Source of the DNA: Chloroflexi bacterium UBA6019
GTDB taxonomy: Bacteria; Chloroflexota; Dormibacteria; Dormibacterales; Dormibacteraceae
Direction of reading: 5' to 3'
Assembly: GCA_002427995.1 (NCBI GenBank)
Contig: DIZV01000048.1
Location: forward strand, 802 to 18,861
DNA: 18,060 nt
Below the pieces are notes generated by a model that saw only the letters and a list, made by a program, of their open reading frames with translations, did no database searches and was not told where the DNA came from. Position numbers and translations under genes: made by a program. Below are positions 1 to 6,558 of the stretch, one piece after another (the first letter of the stretch is position 1; each line of letters opens with the position of its first letter).

Positions 1-417
1 CAGGCCGGGATCACGATCCTCCAGCTCAGCGACGCTCTGGCCCACCTCGGGCTGGCGATGGAGAACATGGGCGACGTCGGCTACCAGACCATCAGCGGCG
101 CCATCTCGACCGCCACCCACGGCACCGGAGAAAAGCTCAAGAACATCTCGAGCCAGGTCGTCGGCCTCTCCCTGGTGCTCGCCGACGGCACCGTTCTCCA
201 ATGCTCGGCCGACAAGGACCGGGAGGCGTTCAAGGCCGCGCAGGTGAGCCTCGGCGCGCTCGGCGTCCTCTCCACCGTGACCCTGCGCTGCGTGCCTGCC
301 TTTAACATCCGCTCCTTATCTGGGGCTACTACATCCAGGTCGCCGGAAAGGGCCAGGCGGCCTTTTTCGCTCTCGTCACCGCCACGGCAACGCTGCCCTT
401 CATCGTCTACTTTCTGA
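1..417 (+). pseudogene. Sugar-1,4-lactone FAD oxidase, fragment (5' cut by window, 3' broken)
   Basis: The reading frame is open from the first base, so the gene begins outside the window. The first ~100 residues match the FAD-binding (PCMH) domain of aldonolactone oxidases such as L-gulono- or D-arabinono-1,4-lactone oxidase: DVGYQTISGAISTATHGTG is the typical FAD-contact stretch, and SLGALGVLSTVTLRCVPAF is the end of that domain. These enzymes oxidise a sugar lactone with O2 or another acceptor. Family resemblance stops at about position 305-311. The remaining ~35 codons to the stop at 417 are Ser/Arg/Pro-rich and are the wrong frame of a different gene, so the substrate domain is missing. 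The protein cannot be a complete oxidase. The exact lactone substrate cannot be told. Confidence 0.75.
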
Positions 418-701
418 CCGTCCTCGCCTACGTTCTTCGCCGCCACCGGATGGACAAGATGCCGGAGGCGTTCGACCTCGGGGTCTGGGCCAAGCCGGTG
501 ATGTACGCCGCGCTCGCCTGGACTGTGATCGCCCTCGGCCTGCTGATGATCCCGAGCACCTTCTGGAGTGCCGACGTCGTCGTGGTGGTGGTGCTCGTCG
601 TCGCCGCCGCCTGGTACTTCCTGGCCCTGCGCGGCAGGCTCGCCCGCGGCGAGGCCGGCGTCGAGCAGCTGCGGGAGCAAACCCCGGTCCCGCCCGTCTA
701 G
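306..701 (+). pseudogene. APC-superfamily amino acid permease, C-terminal fragment
   Basis: In the third forward frame, coding character begins directly after a TAA at 303-305. It reads IWGYYIQVAGKGQAAFFA, then a hydrophobic segment ending at VLRRHRM, and then two more membrane segments (around AKPVMYAALAWTVIALGLL and VVVVVVLVVAAAWYFLAL) before a hydrophilic tail and the stop at 701. This is how the last three transmembrane helices of bacterial amino acid/polyamine permeases look. A minimal start exists at 450, but it falls between the first and second of these helices, so it is not a natural N-terminus. At least nine preceding helices of the usual twelve are absent. The fragment begins exactly where the lactone oxidase fragment loses homology, in a different frame, so I read it as the other half of a deletion or chimeric join. 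Confidence 0.65.
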
Positions 702-724
702 TTCGGTTTCGTCGAGGACCTGAT

Positions 725-758
725 AACCCGGCGGGAGCCCTGGGACTGCCGTCGGGTT
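725..758 (+). terminator. Hairpin after the permease fragment, possible terminator
   Basis: AACCCGGCGG (725-734) can pair with CCGTCGGGTT (749-758) over ten positions with one G-U wobble, leaving a 14-nt loop. It starts 24 nt after the permease stop and is followed by TATCGTTTC, a weak T-rich tail. It could end transcription of the permease remnant. The tail is not a clean U-run, so termination efficiency is doubtful. Confidence 0.35.
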
Positions 759-764
759 TATCGT
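759..764 (+). promoter_or_regulatory. -10 hexamer TATCGT for a leaderless FAA hydrolase mRNA
   Basis: TATCGT fits TANNNT and lies 8 nt before the GTG start at 773. Transcription would begin at or next to the start codon. No Shine-Dalgarno is visible in this gap, which agrees with leaderless translation. No convincing -35 is seen. Confidence 0.45.
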
Positions 765-772
765 TTCAGACC

Positions 773-1600
773 GTGCGACTGCTCACTTTCAGAACCAACG
801 GCGGAACGCGAGCCGGCCGGCTTGACGGGGACCGGGTCGTCGAGCTGGCGGATGCCGACGTCGGCGCGCTGCTGGCGCGGGGCGAGGCTGGGTTGGCCGA
901 GGCCCGCAACGCTTCCGGTGACGGCCGGCCGCTGGCCGAGCTCGACCTTGCCCCGGTCATCGTCGACCCGCCCAAGGTCATCTGCGTCGGGCAGAACTAT
1001 CTCGCCCACATCGAGGAGCAGGGCGCCAAGGTTCCGGACCACCCGACTCTCTTCAACAAGTTCCGACGGTGCCTGATCGGTCCCAACGACGAGATCGTGC
1101 TGCCCAAGGTCTCGCAGAGAGTCGACTGGGAGGTGGAGCTCGCGATCGTGATCGGGAAGCAGGCCCGCCACGTCAGCGGCGCCGCGGCCGAGGAGGCGAT
1201 TTTCGGCTACACGGTCATGAACGACACCTCGATCCGCGACTGGCAGGCCCGGACGACACAGTGGATGCAGGGCAAGGCGTTCGAAGCCACGACGCCGCTG
1301 GGGCCGGTGGCGGTCAGCCGAGACGAGGTCGACGCCGGGAGACTCCGGCTCTGGACCGAGCTTGACGGCGCGGTGATGCAGGACAGCAACACCTCCGACA
1401 TGCTCTTCAAGCCGGCCGAGCTGGTCGCCTACTGCAGCCAGATGATCACCCTCGAGCCCGGCGACGTGATCGCTACCGGGACCCCATCGGGGGTCGGCGT
1501 CGCGCGCAAGCCGCCCATCTTCGTGCAGGCGGGACAGACCGTCCGCTGCTCGATCGAGGGGATCGGCTCTCTCGTCAACCGGGCGGTCAGGGAGATCTGA
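773..1600 (+). CDS. Fumarylacetoacetate hydrolase family protein
   Basis: The 275-residue product has the FAA-hydrolase C-terminal fold across residues ~66-272. Expected metal ligands are seen as DWEVELAIVIGK (E120, E122) and MNDTSIRDW (D151). CVGQNYLAHIEEQG and the late GTPSGVG (236-242) are also family hallmarks. The length is typical. Members hydrolyse or decarboxylate acyl-pyruvates and 2-oxo-hydroxy acids late in aromatic degradation (fumarylpyruvate, acylpyruvate, 2-oxohept-3-ene-dioate); the sequence does not say which. The start is GTG with no Shine-Dalgarno but a -10-like hexamer 8 nt upstream. It converges with the aromatic-hydroxylase-like gene at 1996-3978, which makes a role on ring-cleavage products (for example from gentisate) reasonable, but that is inference. 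The enzyme is presumably cytoplasmic. Confidence 0.92.
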   Translation: MRLLTFRTNGGTRAGRLDGDRVVELADADVGALLARGEAGLAEARNASGDGRPLAELDLAPVIVDPPKVICVGQNYLAHIEEQGAKVPDHPTLFNKFRRCLIGPNDEIVLPKVSQRVDWEVELAIVIGKQARHVSGAAAEEAIFGYTVMNDTSIRDWQARTTQWMQGKAFEATTPLGPVAVSRDEVDAGRLRLWTELDGAVMQDSNTSDMLFKPAELVAYCSQMITLEPGDVIATGTPSGVGVARKPPIFVQAGQTVRCSIEGIGSLVNRAVREI

Positions 1601-1612
1601 TCCCTCGGCCGG

Positions 1613-1999
1613 CTAAGCGGGGGGTCGGGTAGCCTCCACGCGCGGCCGCCGCAGGTACTGGTAAAAGGTGAAGAGCACCAGCGGCACGTAGATGAACATG
1701 CCGCCGAAGTCGTTGCCGACCGCCTCCTTGTCGTTGAACTCGTTGAGAAGCCCGAAGATCTGCACGAACAGGGCCAGGACCACCACCACGACCGGGACCA
1801 GTGAGCGCTGGAGCCGGTTCTCGCGCATCAGGTACCAGACCAAAAGGATGATCCCGAGTGCGAGCAGGCCGAGGTCGTCGAGCTTGTCGGTGACGTCGTT
1901 TTCCCGGAGCCCACCGCTCGCGAAGGCCAGCCCGGTGAGAAGCACGAAGGCGGTCAGCATGAGGTTGTAGCCGCGGTTCAGCGCCTGGTCGACTGTCAT
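1613..1999 (-). CDS. Small four-helix membrane protein of unknown function
   Basis: The 128-residue product is very hydrophobic. Helices are likely at about residues 13-30, 42-58, 66-85 and 99-116, separated by charged loops (RENDVTDKLDD, MRENRLQR, LNEFNDKEAVGND), with a basic tail ending TRPPA. I do not recognise the family; it resembles uncharacterised inner-membrane proteins. Its ATG overlaps the stop codon of the upstream monooxygenase (ATGA, 1996-1999), so the two are almost certainly translated in a coupled manner and share an mRNA. It ends 12 bp from the convergent FAA hydrolase stop. A link to uptake or membrane tethering of the monooxygenase is possible, but nothing in the sequence proves it. 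Confidence 0.8.
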   Translation of the reverse strand: MTVDQALNRGYNLMLTAFVLLTGLAFASGGLRENDVTDKLDDLGLLALGIILLVWYLMRENRLQRSLVPVVVVVLALFVQIFGLLNEFNDKEAVGNDFGGMFIYVPLVLFTFYQYLRRPRVEATRPPA

Positions 2000-3978
2000 C
2001 TAATTTCCTGCACTTGAGTAAAGTCCCGGTCCGCCAGGACGAGGTCCGCGCGTCCCGCGAGAACCACGTTCCGGGCGTCGTCGGCCGATAGGATGCCACC
2101 CGCGACTGCCGTCCGTATACCCCCTTCATTGCGCACGCGGTCGCTGAACTGGGCGTTGAAGCAGCGCCCGTACCAGGGGATCGCCTGCGCGACGGCATGC
2201 CCGCTCTCGACCAGAACGACGTCAACGCCGGCGGACTTCAGCTCCCGGGCGACCTCCACCGCCGCGTCATCGTCAAAACCGCCAGGCAGCCAGTCGGTGG
2301 CCGAGATGGCCACCCACAGTTCGCCCGGCCAGGCCGCACGAACGGCGCGCACGACCTCGAGCGGGTAGCGAAGCCGGTTTTCCAGCGTGCCGCCGTACTC
2401 GTCGCCTCGATGGTTGCTGAGAGGCGAGAGAAAGGAGGCCAGCAGCTGCCCTTTGGCCAGCTGCAGAAGCAGGCGCGGGTAGCCGGCCGCGCTCGCCTCT
2501 TTGGTCGAGTGGACGAAGGCATCACGCACCACGTCCATCGCCGGCCGGTCCATCTCGCGCGGCGTCCGGCTGCGGGACGTGTAGGGAAGCGGTGACGCCG
2601 CGAGAAGGTCCCAGCCGCTGACCCCGAGAGGGAGGTCAGCGCCTTCGCCGGGCGGCCGGACAGCGCCGCGGCGACCGGCGTGGCCGAGCTGGAGGAGAAT
2701 GCGGCCGGCGCGTGCCGGGACCTGGGTCGGGGTGTCCGGGTGGACGCGCCCGTCAAGCGTCACGGCCACCAGCTCGGTGATCTCGGAGGGCCGGATGATC
2801 CGGTCCTCGATGGGGTCAAGCGACGCTCGGAGAGCGTCCTCGACCCGTTCCACGAACGCCGGGTCGCGCTCCTTCAGCTGGGCGTAGTCGAGGTTGCCAC
2901 GGGTCAGGAAGTGGAAGGCGAAGCGCTCGGTCGGGAAGTCCCAGTAGTGGCGGAACTGCTCGTACCAGCGAAGGCTGGGCCCCGACGCCCGCTGGATCGC
3001 CTCGACCCGGGGCCGGCGCTCGGTCTCGTAGGCGGCGAAGGTCCGCCCGAGGTCGCCGCCACTCTGCTCGAGCGAGAAGGCGAGCGCGATCGCGTCCTCC
3101 ATCGCCATCTTCGTCCCCGACCCGACCGAGAAGTGCGCGGTGTGGGCGGCGTCACCCATCAGGACCAGGTTGCCGTGGTGCCAGGACCGGGTCCGGAGGG
3201 TGCGAAAGGGTGCCCACTTGGAGTTGTTGGCGAGCAGCCGCCGCCCGTCCAGGTGCCGGGCGAAGAGCTGTTCGAAGTACCAGAGCCCGTAGAGGTCGCT
3301 CTGGCCGGGCGGCTGGGCCGCGAGGTTCGACTCCTCCAGGCCGGCGCGCTGCCAGGTCGCCGGGTCCATTTCGACGATGAAGGTGCTGAGGTCGGCCTCG
3401 TAGGGATAGATGTGGGCGCAGAAGCGCCCGTCCTCGTTCTCTTCGAAGAGGAAGGTGAAGGACGGGTAGCGGAGCGCCGCGCCGTACCAGGCGAAAACGG
3501 TCCGGCCGACCTCGACGTTGGGCCGGAATTGATCGGCCCAGTGGTTTCGGAAGACGCTGTTGACCCCGTCGCCGGCGGCCACCAGGTCGTTCTCGGCCAG
3601 CATCGTCTCGGGGTCGCGGACCTCGGTCTCAAAGCGGAGCTCGACGCCCTGGCCGGCGGCACCGCGCTGGAGGATGTCGAGCAGGCGCTTGCGGGAGATG
3701 GCCCAGAACCCGATCCCGCCGCAGCTGATGACCTGGCCGTGGATGCGCACCTCGATCGGGTCCCAGGCGTTGGCGTTGGCCAGGATCTCGTCATACGTCG
3801 GCTGGTCCTGCTCACGCAGGTAGTTCATCGTCTTCTCGGAGAAGACGACGCCGAACCCGAAGGTGTCGTCGGGCCGGTTGCGCTCGTAGACCGTGACCTG
3901 GTGGGCAGGGTCGCCACGCTTGGCCAGCATCGCGAAATAGAGTCCGGACGGCCCCCCGCCGACGACCGCGATCTTCAT
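1996..3978 (-). CDS. Flavin monooxygenase with reduced OYE-like C-terminus (salicylyl/anthraniloyl-CoA hydroxylase type)
   Basis: The product has 660 residues from the ATG at 3978; a TTG nine bases upstream is less likely. Residues 1-~390 are a group A FAD monooxygenase: VVGGGPSG (5-12) for the ADP part, the DG motif in LVAAGDGVNSVFR (~132-144), and NLVLMGDAAHTAHFSVGSG (270-288). Residues ~425-650 match the C-terminal NADH:flavin oxidoreductase (old yellow enzyme) half of bifunctional salicylyl-CoA 5-hydroxylase and 2-aminobenzoyl-CoA monooxygenase/reductase: QLGHAGRRG, ASPLPY, FLSPLSNHRGDEYGG, ISATDW. From memory those proteins are ~770 residues. Here about 90 residues that begin the OYE barrel are missing, and the usual H-x-x-H before GYL reads QLAKGQL. 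Hydroxylation of an aromatic CoA ester looks intact; ring reduction by the second domain is doubtful. A small membrane protein is coupled downstream. Confidence 0.82.
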   Translation of the reverse strand: MKIAVVGGGPSGLYFAMLAKRGDPAHQVTVYERNRPDDTFGFGVVFSEKTMNYLREQDQPTYDEILANANAWDPIEVRIHGQVISCGGIGFWAISRKRLLDILQRGAAGQGVELRFETEVRDPETMLAENDLVAAGDGVNSVFRNHWADQFRPNVEVGRTVFAWYGAALRYPSFTFLFEENEDGRFCAHIYPYEADLSTFIVEMDPATWQRAGLEESNLAAQPPGQSDLYGLWYFEQLFARHLDGRRLLANNSKWAPFRTLRTRSWHHGNLVLMGDAAHTAHFSVGSGTKMAMEDAIALAFSLEQSGGDLGRTFAAYETERRPRVEAIQRASGPSLRWYEQFRHYWDFPTERFAFHFLTRGNLDYAQLKERDPAFVERVEDALRASLDPIEDRIIRPSEITELVAVTLDGRVHPDTPTQVPARAGRILLQLGHAGRRGAVRPPGEGADLPLGVSGWDLLAASPLPYTSRSRTPREMDRPAMDVVRDAFVHSTKEASAAGYPRLLLQLAKGQLLASFLSPLSNHRGDEYGGTLENRLRYPLEVVRAVRAAWPGELWVAISATDWLPGGFDDDAAVEVARELKSAGVDVVLVESGHAVAQAIPWYGRCFNAQFSDRVRNEGGIRTAVAGGILSADDARNVVLAGRADLVLADRDFTQVQEIR

Positions 3979-3987
3979 GCCCGCCAA

Positions 3988-3993
3988 AGATTA
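3988..3993 (-). promoter_or_regulatory. -10 hexamer TAATCT for the monooxygenase gene
   Basis: On the minus strand TAATCT ends 9 nt before the ATG at 3978, with no Shine-Dalgarno between, so a leaderless or near-leaderless transcript is likely. The hexamer lies in the loop of a 5-bp inverted repeat (CCGCC 3981-3985 and GGCGG 3997-4001), which could be an operator or a weak hairpin after the upstream GH25-like gene. Confidence 0.45.
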
Positions 3994-4017
3994 GAAGGCG
4001 GTGGGGTTTGCGCTAGC

Positions 4018-4755
4018 TCAGCAGCCCAGGTCCTGGTCGAGGTTGAGGTCGAAGTTCAGGAACTGGAAGGCCCAGACCTGGCCACCCGACCAGAGTGACG
4101 CCTGGCACTTGCCCACGTCGTCGAGACCACTCGCGCCGGCGACCCAGTTTGGCGTGTTGGGCGGCGCGAAGCTGCCCGCGATGCCATTCCACTGGAAGGA
4201 GGTCGAGTAGACCCCGGCCGTCCGGCCGGCGCTGCGCTGCAGGTAGTCCAGGGCACCCTGGACGACGTAGCTGTTCTGCTCGGTGTCATCCGACCAGATG
4301 TTCTCAGTCTCGACATCCAGCCACCAGGTCCCGAGCTTGTCCGATGCCCCCCCGGTCTGCGAGCTGGCATAGCTGTGGGCCCATTCGGCCGCGTCGTAGC
4401 CGTAGTTGTAGGCCTGGCACCCGGTGTCATCCGTGGCGCAGAGCAAAGGGCCGTCCTGGCGCTGCCCATAGTCGAGGTTGATGTACATCTGCGGGGTGCC
4501 GGTCGCCTGCGCCCAGGTGAACTCGCTTCCGAAACAGTCGTTGCTGGAGAAGGGGTGGCCACCGGTCACGCCGATGATGCCGAAGCCGTAGCCGCCCGGG
4601 TAGTCGCTCCCGCACTGCGGCCAGGAGATGTCGGAGCCGACGGCATTCGACGGAACGGACCCGGCCGCCGAAGCGGCGACGGGCGCGGCGGCGACCAGGG
4701 CCGAAGCGGCCAGCAGCGCCGAGAAGAAGATCGACATTCTGTTCCGAAGAGCCAT
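4018..4755 (-). CDS. Secreted GH25-like (lysozyme-fold) protein
   Basis: The product has 245 residues from the ATG at 4755, chosen because AGGGGG lies 12 nt upstream; a TTG at 4779 has no ribosome site and would put Glu before the signal peptide. Residues 1-~30 are a Sec signal peptide (MALRNR, hydrophobic core, VAASA-AG cleavage). The mature part has SDISWPQCG (41-49), GFGIIGVTGGHPF, QMYINLDY and WWLDVETEN, where D147 and E149 form the D-x-E pair expected of GH25-type hydrolases. Six cysteines (48, 74, 106, 113, 217, 245) could form disulfides outside the cell. Related secreted proteins of actinobacterial type are annotated as glycoside-hydrolase-25-like. Cleavage of peptidoglycan or another glycan is plausible but unproven. 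It is transcribed ahead of the monooxygenase gene, 39 bp apart, which seems to have its own promoter. Confidence 0.8.
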   Translation of the reverse strand: MALRNRMSIFFSALLAASALVAAAPVAASAAGSVPSNAVGSDISWPQCGSDYPGGYGFGIIGVTGGHPFSSNDCFGSEFTWAQATGTPQMYINLDYGQRQDGPLLCATDDTGCQAYNYGYDAAEWAHSYASSQTGGASDKLGTWWLDVETENIWSDDTEQNSYVVQGALDYLQRSAGRTAGVYSTSFQWNGIAGSFAPPNTPNWVAGASGLDDVGKCQASLWSGGQVWAFQFLNFDLNLDQDLGC

Positions 4756-4762
4756 GAGCTCG

Positions 4763-4796
4763 AAAAACCCCCTACGCAATCGGTGAAACCGGGGGG
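4763..4796 (-). promoter_or_regulatory. Hairpin hiding the ribosome site of the GH25-like gene
   Basis: On the minus-strand RNA a C-run (forward G 4791-4796) can pair with the G-run of the Shine-Dalgarno (forward C 4768-4772), followed directly by UUUUU (forward A 4763-4767) and then the start region. A small inner hairpin CGGU-UUC-ACCG lies in the loop (4781-4791). The shape is that of an intrinsic terminator or a ribosome-site sequestering stem located 8 nt before the start codon. Confidence 0.35.
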
Positions 4797-4923
4797 AGCT
4801 TGGCTCGGGGCGCGGGCCGATCCGAAGCCGGGCACGTCAAGACCCGTAAGCAGCCGCCGACATCTGCACACCGGCGGCGACGTAAAGAGTCGCCTGCGGA
4901 CTAAGGAAAGTCTCCGCCGCCGC
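4797..4923 (-). other. Intergenic leader of the GH25-like gene
   Basis: This non-coding stretch runs from the stop of the upstream FAD oxidase to the leader hairpin. I see no clear -10/-35 pair, no tRNA and no riboswitch that I can identify with confidence. It most likely contains the GH25-like gene's promoter and a 5' leader. Confidence 0.3.
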
Positions 4924-6522
4924 TTACGCGAAAAGGACACCGGGGTTCAGAATGCCGTCCGGGTCGAGCGTCTTCTTCATCGCGCTCAGGGACTCCAGGA
5001 AGAGGGCCGGCTGCTCCTGCCGGTACCAAGGCGCATGGTCCCGCCCGACCGAGTGGTGATGGGTGATGGTCCCGCCCATCTCGATGATGGCCGCCGAGGC
5101 GGCCGCCTTGATCACCTGCCACTGCTCGATCTCCTCGCCCGGCCGCCCCGGCCCGGTGACCGAGTAGTAGGGCGCGGGCCCGTCGGGGTAGACGTGGGTG
5201 AATCGGAGCGAGACCCAGCCCCGGCCGGCACCCACCGTCTCCATGGCCGAGCGGACCGCCTCGGTCACCCGCCGGTTGAAGGCGTCGAAGCGATCCCAGG
5301 TGCAGGCCGTCTCGAAGGTTTCGCTGATGACTCCCATCCCGGCGATCGCGTCGCGGTAGTAGGGCATCTTGATGAACGCGTTCCGCCAGGCGCCTGCGGC
5401 ACCCTCCCTCGCGCCGGCCTCACCGGCCCGGCCGCCGACCGCCTCGGGCACCCGGCCACCGTGGTCGCGACAGCACTCGGCGGCACGGGCGATCCAGGCG
5501 TCGAGCGGGTGGTCGGCCGATTCGAAGGCGACCAGGAGGAGGGTCCGGGTGCCATCGCCGGCGCCGCTGTAGAGCGCCTCGCTCGGATCCAGGAGCCGGC
5601 AGTTGGATGGGTAGAGACCCGCCTGCGAGACGGCCCGGCAGGCTTCGACGGCGTCCTCGAAGCGCTCGAACTCGGAGGTGAGGTCGGCGCGGAAGGTGGG
5701 CCGGTCCTGGAGCCGCAGCCAGGCCTCGGTGACGATGCCGAGGGTGCCCTCCGAACCGAGGAAGAGCCGGTCGGCGCGGGGCCCCGAGCCGTCGCCGGGC
5801 AACCGGCGCGTCTCGACCAGCCCCCGCGGTGTGATAACCCGCATCGACTCGACGAAGTCGTCGATGTGGGTGTAGAGGGTGGCGAAATGGCCGCCGGAGC
5901 GGGTCGCGATCCAGCCGCCCAACGTTGAGAACTCGAAGGATTGGGGGAAGTGGCGGAGGGTCAGGCCGTGCGGCTTCAGCTCCGCCTCCAGCTGAGGGCC
6001 GAGCGCGCCGCCCTGGATCCGAGCCGCCCGCGAGGTGCGGTCGACCTCCAGCACCCGGTCCAGGTGGCGGAGGTCGATGCTGACCACACCCCGCGTCTCG
6101 CCCGCCGGCGCCTCGACGCCGCCGACGACGCTGGAGCCGCCGCCGTAGGGGATGGCGACCAGGCCCGCGTCGCCTGCCCACCCGAGCAGCGCCGCCACCT
6201 CCTCTTCGTTCCGGGGCAGGGCCACCCAATCGGGGGCCGGCCGGAAGTCGCGCCGGTAGGCGCGGACGACGTCGCGGTAGGACTTGCCGTAGGTGTGGCC
6301 GGCTCGCTCGTAGGGGTCGTCGGTGAGGATCTCCCGCAGGGACGCGGGGGGCTGGAAGCGCGGCGCCCGCAGCTCGACCTCGGCGAGGGAGGGTGGGTCT
6401 GTCACGGTGAGCTCGCCCCCGCCGAAGCGAGAGGCGAGCAGAGCGGCGAGCTGCTCCTTCTCGGCGCGCGAGAGGTCCTCGTCCTCGTAGCCCCAGCCCC
6501 AGAACTTGCGGCGTCGTCCCAT
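4924..6522 (-). CDS. FAD-binding oxidase, alkyl-dihydroxyacetone-phosphate synthase-like
   Basis: The product has 532 residues. ATG 6522 is chosen over the in-frame GTG at 6534 because GAGAGGTGG lies 8 nt before the ATG and would be adjacent to the GTG. The protein opens MGRRRKFWGWG, as in alkylglycerone-phosphate synthase (AGPS) relatives. The PCMH FAD domain spans about 95-275 with IPYGGGSSVVGG (124-135), FSTLGGWIATRSGG and FLGSEGTLGIVTEAW (254-268). The C-terminal cap domain contains the triple histidine HHHSVGRDH (488-496) that AGPS uses, and ends DPDGILNPGVLF. AGPS exchanges the acyl chain of acyl-DHAP for a fatty alcohol in ether-lipid synthesis, but many bacterial relatives oxidise hydroxy acids, so the substrate is open. 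It is divergent from the MFS gene across 36 bp. No acyltransferase or reductase of an ether-lipid pathway is in view. Confidence 0.85.
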   Translation of the reverse strand: MGRRRKFWGWGYEDEDLSRAEKEQLAALLASRFGGGELTVTDPPSLAEVELRAPRFQPPASLREILTDDPYERAGHTYGKSYRDVVRAYRRDFRPAPDWVALPRNEEEVAALLGWAGDAGLVAIPYGGGSSVVGGVEAPAGETRGVVSIDLRHLDRVLEVDRTSRAARIQGGALGPQLEAELKPHGLTLRHFPQSFEFSTLGGWIATRSGGHFATLYTHIDDFVESMRVITPRGLVETRRLPGDGSGPRADRLFLGSEGTLGIVTEAWLRLQDRPTFRADLTSEFERFEDAVEACRAVSQAGLYPSNCRLLDPSEALYSGAGDGTRTLLLVAFESADHPLDAWIARAAECCRDHGGRVPEAVGGRAGEAGAREGAAGAWRNAFIKMPYYRDAIAGMGVISETFETACTWDRFDAFNRRVTEAVRSAMETVGAGRGWVSLRFTHVYPDGPAPYYSVTGPGRPGEEIEQWQVIKAAASAAIIEMGGTITHHHSVGRDHAPWYRQEQPALFLESLSAMKKTLDPDGILNPGVLFA

Positions 6523-6544
6523 TCGGTCACCCACCTCTCAGAAC

Positions 6545-6550
6545 TACGAT
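6545..6550 (+). promoter_or_regulatory. -10 hexamer TACGAT for the MFS transporter gene
   Basis: TACGAT fits TANNNT and ends 8 nt before the ATG at 6559. There is no Shine-Dalgarno in the gap, so a leaderless mRNA is likely. A -35 would fall at about 6521-6527, inside the start of the divergent FAD oxidase gene. Confidence 0.45.
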
Positions 6551-6558
6551 GGCCGCTC

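Noticed and set aside
540..640. Run of GTC/GTG codons resembling a simple repeat
   Set aside because: It encodes the Val-rich transmembrane helix of the permease fragment and is explained by codon bias.
2680..4098. 472-residue open frame on the plus strand
   Set aside because: It is antisense to the monooxygenase and the end of the GH25-like gene. It is Gly/Val/Glu/Arg-rich with no recognisable motif, as expected of shadow frames in GC-rich DNA.
4797..4923. Possible c-di-AMP (ydaO-type) riboswitch before the cell-wall-type gene
   Set aside because: Gene context would fit, but I could not match the conserved core positions of that riboswitch class, so I only report the local hairpin.
4375..5928. 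517-residue open frame on the plus strand
   Set aside because: It spans the GH25-like gene, its leader and the FAD oxidase in antisense. Low-complexity composition and no family pattern; the minus-strand genes have clear motifs.
5941..6558. Upstream extension of the MFS reading frame
   Set aside because: The extension lies antisense to the FAD oxidase and is not membrane-like. The family start MARPTFYGWY begins at 6559.
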